This document shows positions 1 to 9,900 of a stretch of 64,000 nt of DNA, piece by piece. A program made the position numbers and the translations under genes. The stretch's first letter is position 1, and each line of letters opens with the position of its first letter. The DNA is from an uncultured Pseudomonadales bacterium (GTDB lineage Bacteria; Pseudomonadota; Gammaproteobacteria; Pseudomonadales; Azotimanducaceae): assembly GCA_951813515.1 (NCBI GenBank), contig OX638346.1, positions 2,473,617 to 2,537,616 on the forward strand, read 5' to 3'. Under the pieces are notes generated by a model that was not told where the DNA came from, did not search any database, and saw only the letters and a program-made list of their open reading frames with translations.

Positions 1-69
1 TGGCGTATCCGTTCGATGGGGACTTGAATGCGGCGACCTCCGTAGCCGCCCAACAGGCCGAGTTTCATG
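1..69 (-). CDS. LLM-class (luciferase-like) oxidoreductase, 5' end only
   Basis: Only the first 23 codons are inside the window. The product starts MKLGLLGGYGGRR, which resembles the first beta strand of bacterial luciferase-like flavin/F420-dependent oxidoreductases (seen: the glycine-rich start; family assignment inferred). The ATG lies 15 bases after the stop of the glutaredoxin gene on the same strand, so the two are probably co-transcribed. A second, complete LLM-class gene lies at 37331-38233. With so little sequence the call is tentative. Confidence 0.5.
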
Positions 70-84
70 CTTTCTCCCCGGGCT

Positions 85-339
85 CTACGCGGCGACCCGC
101 GACAGGTAGTCGATGATGTCGTTCGATTCGTACAGCCAGGTCGTCTCGCCAGACGCGTTTGTGATCTTCAGGCACGGCACCGTGGCTCGTCCTCCGCCGA
201 CGAGAAGTTCGCGGTAGGCAGCCATGTCGCGCATGGTGTCGCGCATGGGCATGTCGATGCCGGCACGGTCGAGGAATGCCCGCACGCGGTGACAGAATGG
301 GCAGGCGGCGTACTGGTAGAGCACGTACTGTTCGTTCAT
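85..339 (-). CDS. Glutaredoxin-like protein
   Basis: An 84-residue single-domain protein of glutaredoxin size. It has the redox motif C13-P-F-C16 after a first beta strand (YVLYQY), the conserved cis-proline context TVPCL, and a C-terminal ESNDIIDYL helix typical of glutaredoxins and glutathione-S-transferase N-domains. It should reduce disulfides or glutathionylated proteins in the cytosol. I chose the ATG at 339 because the motif then sits at the usual distance from the N-terminus; an upstream ATG at 372 would add 11 residues and overlap the divergent DsbA-like gene. It is followed by the LLM oxidoreductase gene on the same strand. Confidence 0.85.
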   Translation of the reverse strand: MNEQYVLYQYAACPFCHRVRAFLDRAGIDMPMRDTMRDMAAYRELLVGGGRATVPCLKITNASGETTWLYESNDIIDYLSRVAA

Positions 340-365
340 GCGTTGAATTGTGACACACTCCGCGC

Positions 366-1085
366 ATGGCAAGGAGAGTCCGCAAAACGGAAGAAAAGCT
401 CCGCCTCATTCGCTATGCCAGCATGGGGTTTGTCGCGCTATTCGTCGTGGTGGTCGCGGTCGTCGGGATCATCTACGGCACCGCCGTCGATGTCGGTGGC
501 GAGGCTACGGAGGACTCCCATTACCGAGTTGTCGAAGGTGCGGGTGAGTCCCGGGCGCGAACGGTGGAGGTGGTCGAGTTCTTTTCCTATGGCTGCGTGC
601 ATTGTCGCGACTTCGATCCGATGCTCGAAGCATGGAAGGACACATTGCCCGAGGGAGCGAGCTTCCGTCGCGCGCATGTCGGGTTCGCCGGTGGGGCCGA
701 GGTGCTGGCGCGGGCGCATGTGGTGCTCGGTCGGGCGGGTGCGCTCGACGCGAATCACGAACGCCTGTTCCGCGCCATGCACGACCGCAACCGTGAGTTC
801 ACCGACCGCGGGAGGCTCGCGGACTTCGTCGACGGCTACGGCATCGAGCGGGAGGTGTTTCTGGCGGCCATCGACGAGCCGAGCGTTCGCAGGAGAGTTG
901 CTGAGATCGATCAGACGTTCCGGGAGGCGGGTCTCCTGGCCGTTCCGGCACTCGTCGTCGCTGACAAGTACGTCGTCAACATGGACATCGGCCGAAAGCC
1001 GGCCCTGGATGTCGTGGACCAACTGGTGGCGAGGGAACTCGAAGCGCGGCGGACGCAAGACTCGGACGACGACGGATCGGGTTAG
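366..1085 (+). CDS. DsbA-family thiol:disulfide oxidoreductase, membrane-anchored
   Basis: A 239-residue protein with a basic N-terminus, one hydrophobic anchor at about residues 16-39, and a thioredoxin-fold domain carrying C77-V-H-C80 in the context FFSYGCVHC. This matches the DsbA/DsbL CxHC active site. The cis-proline loop is seen near LLAVPALVV. It should oxidise or shuffle disulfides on the periplasmic side of the inner membrane. It is divergent from the glutaredoxin gene with only 26 bases between starts, so the two promoters must overlap the coding starts. It converges on the GNAT gene, with a hairpin in between. Confidence 0.85.
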   Translation: MARRVRKTEEKLRLIRYASMGFVALFVVVVAVVGIIYGTAVDVGGEATEDSHYRVVEGAGESRARTVEVVEFFSYGCVHCRDFDPMLEAWKDTLPEGASFRRAHVGFAGGAEVLARAHVVLGRAGALDANHERLFRAMHDRNREFTDRGRLADFVDGYGIEREVFLAAIDEPSVRRRVAEIDQTFREAGLLAVPALVVADKYVVNMDIGRKPALDVVDQLVARELEARRTQDSDDDGSG

Positions 1086-1087
1086 CG

Positions 1088-1115
1088 GCGGTTGCCGGCG
1101 CTCTGCCGGAACCGC
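1088..1115. terminator. Hairpin between convergent genes
   Basis: Arms GCGGTT (1088-1093) and AACCGC (1110-1115), continued by CCGGC/GCCGG with one bulged G and a 5-base loop. It lies exactly between the stops of the convergent DsbA-like and GNAT genes. There is no clear T-run, so it may be a bidirectional terminator or an mRNA-stabilising hairpin. Confidence 0.45.
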
Positions 1116-1122
1116 GTAACGA

Positions 1123-1689
1123 TCAAGGGCTCGGCTGTTTCAGCTGCGCGAGCGAGAGCGCGACGTAGACCCGGGTGTCCCGAAGGCTGCCGTCGTTTGC
1201 GATCAGGTCTCCTTTCTGCAGCGTGGTGAAGGTGAAACCGAGCCGTTCGGCGACGCGCCAACTGCGCCGATTGAGGTCGTCCACCCGAATCTCGACGCGC
1301 TTGGCACCCAACGCGAACAACGCCTTCGCGAGCCACCAGGTCGACTCGCTGACGTAACCCTTGCCCGTTTCCCCTGTTCTGCACCAATACCCGATTTCAA
1401 ATCCGGGCAAGTCCCAATCGATGCGCGGCATTCCGGTGGCGCCTACGAAACTGCCGGTTTCGCGGTGCAGGATCAGCAGTTCCGCGCTGCTGCCGTTGTT
1501 GTAGCGCACGGCGCCGTCGCGGGCGAACGCCTCGGACTGTTCCGTGGTCGGGAGTGTCGTCGCCCACTGCATCCATGGGGACAGTTCCGCGAATGATTCG
1601 TGCACGGCCTGGTTGATCATCGCCCCGTCTCCGGCCCGAGGCCGGCGCAACAGCAGGCGGGGCGTGACGATTTCCTCGGGCAGTCTCAT
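1123..1689 (-). CDS. GNAT-family N-acetyltransferase (RimJ/RimL-like)
   Basis: 188 residues, the usual length for RimJ/RimL-type acetyltransferases. The N-terminus (ETPRLLLRRPRAGDG-like, here VTPRLLLRRPRAGDGA), the mid-protein GYWCRTGETGKGYVSE acetyl-CoA loop and the C-terminal NRRSWRVAERLGF helix are the standard signature. It should acetylate a protein N-terminus or small amine using acetyl-CoA. Its ATG overlaps the stop of glcF (ATGA), so it is translationally coupled as the fourth gene of the glc operon. The substrate cannot be deduced. Confidence 0.88.
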   Translation of the reverse strand: MRLPEEIVTPRLLLRRPRAGDGAMINQAVHESFAELSPWMQWATTLPTTEQSEAFARDGAVRYNNGSSAELLILHRETGSFVGATGMPRIDWDLPGFEIGYWCRTGETGKGYVSESTWWLAKALFALGAKRVEIRVDDLNRRSWRVAERLGFTFTTLQKGDLIANDGSLRDTRVYVALSLAQLKQPSP

Positions 1690-2864
1690 TGCAGCAGCTG
1701 CAGCCAGTGGACGACCGGCACAGCGCTGCCGTCACCGAGATGCATCTGGCAGCCGATGTTGGCGGTGGCGATGACGTCGGGTCGGTGTTCCATCAAGGCG
1801 GCCGTTTTGCGTTGTTTCAGTTCGCCCGCGATCTCGGGTTGCAGCAATGCGTAGCTTCCGGCGGACCCGCAGCAGAGGTGTCCGTCCCGCACCGGGAGAA
1901 GTTCGTAACCGGCGCCGGTCAGGAGGTCTTCGACGCGTCCGGTGATTTTCTGTCCGTGCTGCAACGTGCAGGGCGCATGCCAGGCGACCCGATGCAAGTC
2001 GTCGCGCTTGCCGAACTCAAACCCGTGCAGGAGTTCGGAAACATCGCAGACTTTTGCGGCGAATCCCCTGGCGGCGGCCGCGTGGTCCGGCGCGGTAGCC
2101 AGAGCACGATCATACTCCTTCAATGTCACGCCACAGCCGGTGGCCGTGGAGACGATACGCTCGGCTGATGACCAGTCCATTTGGTCGAGGTTGTCCCGCA
2201 TGGCGGCCCGGGCCTCTTCGGCCTGCCCGAGATGCAGGCTCAGGCCCCCGCAGCAGCCTTCGTTCGGATCGAGGCGTGCCGAAACACCCCGGGCCGCGAG
2301 CAGTTCCTTCAGGTGGACGTTCACTTCCGGCGTCATCACGCGCTGCACGCAGCCCTGCAGCAGCAGCACTTCGCCCTCGCCAGCGCTTGTATCTTCCGCT
2401 GCTGGAGGCCGCACCATGGCCCGCAGGTGCCGCGGCGCCAAACGTCGCAGCGGCGATGCAGCCCGGAGCCAGCGACGCAACGTGCCGGGATTGGGGATGA
2501 TGTGCGTGAGCCACCAGCGAACCAGGCGCGCGAAGAGACTCCGCCTGCGGGAGTGTTCGAGAAACTCGCGACCGATTTCGAGCAATTCGCCGTATTTCAC
2601 GCCGGACGGACAGGTCGTTTCGCACGCGCGGCAGGTCAGGCAGCGGTCCAGGTGCGTAGTGGCCGCCGCGTTCGGCGTCGCTGTCTCCAGCATGTCCTTG
2701 ATCAGGTAGATGCGTCCTCGGGGGCCGTCGAGTTCATTGCCGAGGACCTGGTAAGTCGGGCAGGTCGCATTGCAGAACCCGCAGTGCACGCAGGTCCTTA
2801 AGATCGCGTCCGCGCGCTCACCCTCCGGCGTCGCCAGGAACTCTGCGGAGAGGTCAGTCTGCAC
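1686..2864 (-). CDS. glcF: Glycolate oxidase iron-sulfur subunit GlcF
   Basis: 392 residues. Two 4Fe-4S ferredoxin motifs are visible: C25-x2-C28-x2-C31-x3-C35-P and C75-x2-C78-x2-C81-x3-C85-P. They are followed by two CCG-type cysteine domains (EGCCGG and LCCGSAG). This is the electron-transfer subunit of the membrane-linked glycolate dehydrogenase GlcDEF, which oxidises glycolate to glyoxylate and passes electrons to the quinone pool. The GTG start at 2864 overlaps the glcE stop by 11 bases; glcD-glcE-glcF order and overlaps show one operon. Confidence 0.95.
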   Translation of the reverse strand: MQTDLSAEFLATPEGERADAILRTCVHCGFCNATCPTYQVLGNELDGPRGRIYLIKDMLETATPNAAATTHLDRCLTCRACETTCPSGVKYGELLEIGREFLEHSRRRSLFARLVRWWLTHIIPNPGTLRRWLRAASPLRRLAPRHLRAMVRPPAAEDTSAGEGEVLLLQGCVQRVMTPEVNVHLKELLAARGVSARLDPNEGCCGGLSLHLGQAEEARAAMRDNLDQMDWSSAERIVSTATGCGVTLKEYDRALATAPDHAAAARGFAAKVCDVSELLHGFEFGKRDDLHRVAWHAPCTLQHGQKITGRVEDLLTGAGYELLPVRDGHLCCGSAGSYALLQPEIAGELKQRKTAALMEHRPDVIATANIGCQMHLGDGSAVPVVHWLQLLQ

Positions 2865-3894
2865 GGGGCAGGAGTTCCGGGTTCAGGATGTTGGCGGGAT
2901 CGAAGGCGGTCTTCACTCGGCGCATGTATTTCGCCACCGGCGCGGGGGCTTCTCCGGGCAGAGCCGGAAAGGGCATGGCGTATCCGCCAGCGGAACGTGC
3001 CTGTTCCCGAACCGCGTCGGCTTTGGCATCGGTTCGCCACCATACTCTCGCTCCCGCCCACTCGGCCAACGTGTCGGACTCGTCGAACGCGGTGCCGGGA
3101 GGAAGCGAGAGCATCCAAAGTCGTCCGGGATCCAGGAAAAAGGGATGCGCATGGTCGCGCACGGACTGAAAGAACGCATCGTCTTCGACCTCGAGGTCCA
3201 GGTCGAGACTCTGCCCGGCGTGTGTGACGCCTTCATTGCTGCCGGACAGTCGAATGCGCAGCACGCCGCCGCAGTATGCCGTGGCCGTTACCGGCAGCGG
3301 CTGATGCAGCAGGCCGCGAGTCAGCGCCGCGGCCACTTCGGGCACGCACTCGCGTGCGAGCGTCACGGTGGTCTGCGGGATGGGTCGCACGCGAAGGCTG
3401 ACGTCGAGCAGGAGACCAAGTGTGCCGTAGGCACCGACCATGAGCCTCGATACGTCGTATCCGGCGACGTTTTTCAGCACCTGTCCGCCGAAGGTCAGGC
3501 GCTGTCCCAGGCCATTGACGATGGTGACGCCGAGCAGGGCGTCGCGGACCGAGCCGAACCAGGGTCGGCCCGGTCCCGAAAGCCCGGCCGCCACCGCTCC
3601 GCCGAGCGTGCCCCGGCCATCGAACAAGGGTGGTTCGAACGGTAGTGCCTGGCCTGAACCTTCGAGGACCGATTCGATGTCGCGCAGTCTTGAACCCGAC
3701 CGGGCGGTGACGACCAACTCGTCCGGACGGTAGTCGACCACGCCTTCGTGGCCGGCGGTGCAGACCCGTTCCGGCTTGGCCGGGAAATCCAGTTTGCTGC
3801 CGCTGCCCGCGATGGTGATGCAATGTCCACTGTTGCTGGCGGCGGCCACCGCTTCCGTGAGCGGCTCGGTGTGATCGTCCCCCTGCGTCGACAC
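2854..3894 (-). CDS. glcE: Glycolate oxidase FAD-binding subunit GlcE
   Basis: About 346 residues with a PCMH-type FAD-binding fold: ITIAGSGSKLDF near the N-terminus, then GTLGGAVAAGLSGPGRP and YDVSRLMVGAYGTLG, all characteristic of GlcE. The C-terminus ends FDPANILNPELLP as in GlcD/GlcE proteins. I chose the GTG at 3894 because it overlaps the glcD stop (TAGTG) and gives the normal GlcE length; the open frame extends further upstream only as an antisense-like overlap with glcD. It forms the glycolate dehydrogenase with GlcD and GlcF. Confidence 0.93.
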   Translation of the reverse strand: MSTQGDDHTEPLTEAVAAASNSGHCITIAGSGSKLDFPAKPERVCTAGHEGVVDYRPDELVVTARSGSRLRDIESVLEGSGQALPFEPPLFDGRGTLGGAVAAGLSGPGRPWFGSVRDALLGVTIVNGLGQRLTFGGQVLKNVAGYDVSRLMVGAYGTLGLLLDVSLRVRPIPQTTVTLARECVPEVAAALTRGLLHQPLPVTATAYCGGVLRIRLSGSNEGVTHAGQSLDLDLEVEDDAFFQSVRDHAHPFFLDPGRLWMLSLPPGTAFDESDTLAEWAGARVWWRTDAKADAVREQARSAGGYAMPFPALPGEAPAPVAKYMRRVKTAFDPANILNPELLPRAD

Positions 3895-5378
3895 TAGAAC
3901 CGATCCAGTTCTGCATGGGGCAGCGCACCGCCACGGACATGCATCCCGCCAAGCTCCGAGCAGCGGGCGAGGGTCGGAATGGCCTTGCCGGGATTCATCA
4001 GGCCGGCGGGGTCGAAGGCTTCTTTCAGGCGATGGAACTGCTCGAGTTCGGCATCCGTGAACTGGGCGCACATGGCGTCCAGTTTCTCCACGCCGACGCC
4101 GTGCTCCCCGGTAACGGTGCCGCCCCGGGCGACGCAGAGCTTGAGAATCTCGCTGCCGAACTCCTCGGCCTTGTGAATTTCTCCGGGCCGGTTTGAGTCG
4201 TAAAGGATGAGAGGATGCAGGTTGCCGTCCCCGGCGTGAAAGACGTTCGCGACGGAGAGCCCGAAGCGCTCTGACAGGGCGCCGATCTCCGCCAGGACCC
4301 GTCCCAGTTCCCGCCGCGGAATGGTGCCATCCATGCAGTAGTAATCAGGCGCGATCCGACCCGCGGCGGGGAAGGCCGCCTTTCGTCCGCGCCACAGGGC
4401 CTCGCGCTCGGCCGCATCCGAAGCGATTCTCACCTCCACTGCGCCGGCTTCGTCGAGTATGTTGCGCACGATGTCGACGTCGGTCCTGACACCCGCCTCG
4501 GTGCCATCGAGTTCGCACAGGAGGATCGCCGCCGCATCGCGCGGATACCCCGCGTTCACATAGTCCTCGGCGGCATTGATCGCGAGCGCGTCCATCATTT
4601 CCAGTCCCGCTGGAATGACCCCGCCGCGAATGATCGCGGCGACGGCGTCGCCGGCGCGGCGGATATCATCGAAGGCGGCCAGCAGCACGCGCTTCGCGAA
4701 CGGTTCGGGGAGGAGTTTCACAACGACTTCGGTGACGACGCCGAGCATTCCTTCGGACCCGACCATGGCGGCCATGAGGTCGTATCCGGGCGCGTCGAGC
4801 GTCTTGCCGCCGAGGACCAGTTCGTCGCCTTCGAGGGTCTGCACCGTCATGCCAAGAACGTTGTTCAGCGTGAGGCCGTACTTCAGGCAGTGCACGCCGC
4901 CGGAGTTTTCCGCCACGTTGCCGCCGATACTGCAGGCGATCTGGGACGATGGGTCGGGCGCATAGTAGAGACCGAGGGGTGCAGCGGCTTCGGTGATCCG
5001 TGCATTGGGCACGCCGGGTTCGACCCGCGCGACGCAGGCCTCCCCGTCCAGCTCGAGGATCCGGTTCATCTTCGTGAGCGTCAACAGGACGCCGTCCGAC
5101 AGGGGACGCGCGCCGCCGGAAAGGCCGGTTCCCGCGCCGCGCGTGACGACCGGCACCGCGTTGTCGCGACAGATTTGCAGGACCGCGCGGACCTGCTCGA
5201 CGGTTTCGGGAAGAGCCACGACCCAGGGCTTTTGCCTGATCGCCGTCAGGCCGTCGGTTTCGAATGGCGTCAACGCGCGGGTGTCGGTAACGACGCTGTC
5301 GGCGGGTAATCGATCCCGCAGGAGCTTGATGACTCGGGGGTTGCGCATGAGGCGTGTAACACCCTCCTCTGGGTTCAC
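3894..5378 (-). CDS. glcD: Glycolate oxidase subunit GlcD
   Basis: 494 residues, the standard length of GlcD. Visible signatures are the FAD-binding loop VVTRGAGTGLSGGARPL near residue 80, the GGNVAENSGGVHCLKYG segment, and the C-terminal GEHGVGVEK and FDPAGLMNPGK motifs of the FAD-oxidase C domain. It is the catalytic flavoprotein that oxidises glycolate (or D-lactate) and is the first gene of the glcD-glcE-glcF-GNAT operon. The promoter must lie in the 122-base gap to the divergent TlpA-like gene. Confidence 0.95.
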   Translation of the reverse strand: MNPEEGVTRLMRNPRVIKLLRDRLPADSVVTDTRALTPFETDGLTAIRQKPWVVALPETVEQVRAVLQICRDNAVPVVTRGAGTGLSGGARPLSDGVLLTLTKMNRILELDGEACVARVEPGVPNARITEAAAPLGLYYAPDPSSQIACSIGGNVAENSGGVHCLKYGLTLNNVLGMTVQTLEGDELVLGGKTLDAPGYDLMAAMVGSEGMLGVVTEVVVKLLPEPFAKRVLLAAFDDIRRAGDAVAAIIRGGVIPAGLEMMDALAINAAEDYVNAGYPRDAAAILLCELDGTEAGVRTDVDIVRNILDEAGAVEVRIASDAAEREALWRGRKAAFPAAGRIAPDYYCMDGTIPRRELGRVLAEIGALSERFGLSVANVFHAGDGNLHPLILYDSNRPGEIHKAEEFGSEILKLCVARGGTVTGEHGVGVEKLDAMCAQFTDAELEQFHRLKEAFDPAGLMNPGKAIPTLARCSELGGMHVRGGALPHAELDRF

Positions 5379-5500
5379 CAGCGCGACGGAATTATACGCG
5401 GCGCGGGGGCGGACACGGAACGCTCGGTACAGTGGGCGGTTCCCATAGGGGTGCTAGTGCGGTCAAATGCAGGAAGATCCCAAGCCCTCAGGGGGTTGCC

Positions 5501-6850
5501 ATGAGAAGTTGGACGATGTGGCTGGTGCTCGCCGTTTCGGGCGCATTCCCGGTCAATGCCGACGAAACGTCGGTGATGGTGCTCGAAGGCGACCTGTCCG
5601 CCGTTTATACGAACGGCGAGTTCGTGTTGCACGACCCGGCGCGCGTGGGCGGCGGTGCCGGTGCCGTGATGATGGTGGGTGCTGCTTCGTCGGAATCGGG
5701 CGACAGGCCAAACCCCGCTGTGCCGGGCGAACTCGCCAGGGTTCCGGTCGACGCGGATGGCAGGTTCCGCCTGGAGGTTGCGGTAGACAAGCCTCGCAGT
5801 GTCTTTTTCCACATCGAGAATGCGGTTGGTCCCGAGGGCCAGCGCTGGGCGCCGGTCAGCGGACTCCGATTCATCCTGGAGCCGGGCGAGTTGCAACTGC
5901 GAATGTCCTCAAGCAGCCGTTTCGTCGTGAAGGGCGGCTACTACAACGATGCCGTGTACAACGCGTGGCGGCTGTCGGACAAGTACATGGCTGCGGACGC
6001 CGAGTACCAGGAGTTGAAGATGCCCGAGGAAGGGGCGTCGAAAGAGGCGGAAGAACTGCGCTGGGACCGCATGATCCAGGCGCAAAGAGAGGTGACGAGG
6101 CTGGAGATGGAGGGGACGTCCAGGGTCGCCCGCACCCACCCGGACCCACTGGTGCGGCGGATCGCGATCGAGTCGGCGTGGCTTTTCGGTCCGTGGATGC
6201 TCGAGGCCCTGCGCGGACTGGCCCAATTGACGCCGGACGATCCGTGGGTGGTGGACAGACTGGCGGGGGCGGAGGCCGCCGAGGCGAGTTGGGCGCAGGA
6301 GCAGCAGTTGGGAGTCGGCGACATGAGCCTCGACTTCACTGCGGAAACGCTCGGGGGCGAATCGGTGCAACTGGAGAAAGTGCGGGCTGACAATCGTTAC
6401 GTATTGCTGGATTTCTGGGCATCCTGGTGCGGCTCCTGCCGGGTGGAGTTTCCGCACATGAAGGAAGCGTACGAACTTTTCAACGACAAGGGTTTCGAGA
6501 TCGTCTCGTTCACCATCGACGACGATCGGGAAGCCTGGGAGGAGGCGTCCGCCGACGAGGATCTGCCCTGGATCGACGTGGGAATGGGCCAAGGGGATCC
6601 GGCGGCCGCTGCCTACAAGGTCCGGGGTGTGCCGGACAGCTACCTGATCGATGCCCGGACCGGCGAAATCCTTGCCACCGACCTGCGTCGCCATCATCTC
6701 CGCAAGAAGCTAGAGGAGCTGTTCGCGGATGTCGCAGGCGACAGCCACGTGATCGATGGCGCCGTGACGTCCGCGGTCACTACCGGGGAGGTGATCCTCA
6801 CCCGATCCTCGTCTGTCTCGCATCATTCGTGCGACTGGCAAAAGCCCTGA
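5501..6850 (+). CDS. TlpA-like thioredoxin-domain protein, exported
   Basis: 449 residues. An N-terminal signal peptide (MRSWTMWLVLAVSGAFPVNA) precedes a 250-residue DUF4369-like region, then a TlpA/ResA thioredoxin domain from about residue 275 with a W-C-G-S-C active site near residue 310. Serine replaces the usual proline in WCGPC. The ATG at 5501 follows a G-rich stretch (CAGGGGG) serving as ribosome-binding site. It probably reduces periplasmic disulfides. The neighbour downstream is the large ABC-2/M1-like protein; a C-terminal scrap of a similar thioredoxin domain lies at 10441-10569. Confidence 0.82.
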   Translation: MRSWTMWLVLAVSGAFPVNADETSVMVLEGDLSAVYTNGEFVLHDPARVGGGAGAVMMVGAASSESGDRPNPAVPGELARVPVDADGRFRLEVAVDKPRSVFFHIENAVGPEGQRWAPVSGLRFILEPGELQLRMSSSSRFVVKGGYYNDAVYNAWRLSDKYMAADAEYQELKMPEEGASKEAEELRWDRMIQAQREVTRLEMEGTSRVARTHPDPLVRRIAIESAWLFGPWMLEALRGLAQLTPDDPWVVDRLAGAEAAEASWAQEQQLGVGDMSLDFTAETLGGESVQLEKVRADNRYVLLDFWASWCGSCRVEFPHMKEAYELFNDKGFEIVSFTIDDDREAWEEASADEDLPWIDVGMGQGDPAAAAYKVRGVPDSYLIDARTGEILATDLRRHHLRKKLEELFADVAGDSHVIDGAVTSAVTTGEVILTRSSSVSHHSCDWQKP

Positions 6851-6998
6851 TCGCCGAGTAGGGCCACGGACGCAGGACACGTGATCCGTCGCGCATCGCA
6901 CCGCGTTGAGAGTCGATCTCACGTCGACCGTTATTCGCGTTGATGAGTCGCTTCCTCGGGATGTCGTCGTTCCGGCGCGAGAGGGCTCGGGTTTTGCC

Positions 6999-9900
6999 AT
7001 GACGACCCATTGGGTTCTCGCGGTCGCGGCCGCGGAGTTCCGACAAGCACGGCGGTTGAGCCGAACGTGGCTGTTGGGGTTCTTCGTGGTCGTCGGGGGA
7101 TTGTTCGGCTATCTCTTCGGTGCCGAGTCGTTCGGCGGGCCCGTCCTGCCGGGCGTCGGGATGCTGTCGCTTTGGGTGTTGCTCATCGGCGTGGTCTTTC
7201 TGGCCTTCGACATCCGCGCGCGAGACGAGCGGGAACGGATTGCGGCGGTGCTCGACACCCGACCCATCCCGAACATCGTACTGCTTGGCGGTCGATTGCT
7301 GGGCATCGCGCTCATCGCCTGGCTACCGCTGGCCGTTTGGGCGCTACTGCTGCACGGCACGGGAATGATCGTCGACGGGATGAACCTGTCGGACAGCCGC
7401 GCCACGCCCGAGCCGGTTTCACTCGCGACCTTCGTGTTCTTCGATGCGCCTTCAGCCATACTCTTTTGGGGAGCGTTGGTAATGCTCCTGGCCGCCGGGT
7501 TAAGAAACCGGCCGGTGGTGTGCCTCGTCGCCCTGGCATTGCTGGCCTCGGCATTCTGGGCGTTGCTCAACACGCCGCTATATCTGTTGCCGGTGGTCTC
7601 CGGTATCGCGAACCTCGGCCTGCCGGGTTCGGAGATCCTGCCCCGCGTCCCCTCGTTGGTCGACGTAGCACAGCGTGTGGCCGTGCTGGTCCTTGGTGCC
7701 GCGTTGGTGACGATGGCCGCGGCGGTGTTTCCCCGTCGCGACTCGAGGTCGCGCCTGCCCTACATCGCGTGGGGGGCAGCCCTCCTGCTGGCAAGTGGTG
7801 CCGGTTTCGCGGGGTTGGTCCTGCATGCCCAAGGCGAACGCGCGCAACGCGTTGCCTGGGCGCAAGCCCACGGCGCGATTCAGCATTCGCCGAGGCCGGA
7901 CCTCGAGCGCGTGACGGGAGAGATTCAGATCGATCCCGGGCGGAACCTGACGATCGCGATTGACCTCGACTTCCGTGTACCGGGGGAAGGCGTCTCGACC
8001 GACCTGCGCTTCAGCCTCAACCCGGCGATGCGGGTGGATTCGGTTCGACTGGATGGCTCGGACATCCCCTTCGAGCATGGCTTGGGTGTCCTAGTGATAC
8101 ACCCAGCCAGGGCGTTGCCACCGGGGACACGAGCCGAGCTGTCGATTCGCGCCCAGGGCATACCCGACCCGCGCTTCGGCTACCTCGACAGTTCGGTATG
8201 GGCATCGGACGAGACGCTGCTCGGTATGCCCATCGTGCTGCAGGGCGAGCAGGCGTCGATCTTCGATGAGCGCTTCGTGGCGCTGACACCGGCGGTTCGC
8301 TGGTTACCGATGCCCGGTGCGAACTTCGGCACGGACAACCCGGCGGTTCATCCCCCCGATTTCCACCACATCGACCTGGTCGTCAAGTTGCCGGACGGGT
8401 GGCACGCCGCGGGACCGGGGCGCACGTTGGATTCAACCGAGATGCGTTTTCGCCCGAGCGTGCCGTTGGCTGAATTCCCGCTGATCGCAGCCCCTTTCGA
8501 ACGAAGGTCATTGACAGTCGACGGCGTCCAATACGAGTTGCTGATCCATCCGATGCACTTGGCCAGCGTCGAGCGCTTCACCTCCGAGGAGAATCTCGAA
8601 GGGACCCTCGAGCACCTCAGAGCCCGACTGGCGGTGATTCCCGGATTGGCATACCCCCACCGCGTTTTCAGCCTGGTCGAAGTGCCGGCCCAGCTTCGCC
8701 GCTACGGGGGCGGTCGGTTGCTGGACACGGTCCAGTCGTTGCCCGGCGTGCAGATGTTGCCGGAGCATGGTTTTCCGAGCACGCGACCCGTCGCTCGAGG
8801 TGTCGGGTCGGCCGCCAGCGACGCGGTTCTGGAGTGGGATCTCGCTTACGCGGAGCGCTTGGGTCCTCACGGACTCCCGCTCACGGCCGGCGGTGCACGC
8901 AACCTCCTGACCTTCCTGACCAGCGCTTCGGGAGAGGGTGGGGTCGCCGCGAACTACCTGCTTGAGTCGCTGACGGCATTGCGGTGGCGCGGCACCCGGA
9001 CCGCGGCACCCGGTCACTGGCTGGAACTCGGTTTCCAACCCGGCGCACCGTTGCCGCTTCGCGTGATGCACCGGCTGCTGGGCACGGCGAGATTCAGCTT
9101 CAACTGGTACCTGTTCTACCCGATGGAGCTGGAGGACCGGAGCGCCGAGTTGTCGTTCATCGGATTCGACCCAACGGCATCCCGGGAACATGCTGACATC
9201 CTGATCCACAAGGGCAATCTCATCGCATTGGCCATCGAGCGGCTGATGGGACCGGAAAAGCTCGCCGAGTTCCTCGCCTTGATGCGGTCGCGCCACGGCG
9301 GTGGCATTTTCGAACTCGACGACTTCATGGCGGCGATGACGGAAACAGACCCGGCCATGGCCCCCTACATCGGGCATTTCATGTACGAGTCGACATTGCC
9401 GGGATTCCTCGCTTCCGATCTTCACATCGAACGTCTCACCGACGACGAGAACGGCCAACCGCGCTACCAGCTTTCCGTCCACGTGCGCAACGACGAGGAC
9501 GCACCGGGTGTCGCCGGAATCTCGTTTCTGTCCTCGTACGCACGACGCGCCACCGTTTCGGCGTTCGAGTGGGGCGACTTTTCCCCCGTCCCTGGCAACA
9601 CGTCGCTGGAACTCGGCGTCGTGACCCAATCGCCGCCCCGTGAAGTACGTCTCGAGACCTACCTGTCGAAGAACCGGCGCATCATGCGGCTGGCCCTACC
9701 CGAGATCGATTCGGAGACCATCGCCCCGGGTGAACCGTTCCGGGGTGCCCGGCCGAGCGATTGGGTCCCGCCGGAACTCGGCATCGTCGTCGATGATCTG
9801 GACCCGGGTTTCTCGGTCGTGCACCCGCGCCGGACGAGCCTTCGGATGGATTTCGGTGGCGAGGAGGAAGATCGCGTGATCGTTGCGGAATACTACGGCG

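Noticed and set aside
2854..4071. GlcE start at 4071 with 59 extra residues
   Set aside because: The extension lies within glcD in another frame; GTG 3894 fits coupling and family length.
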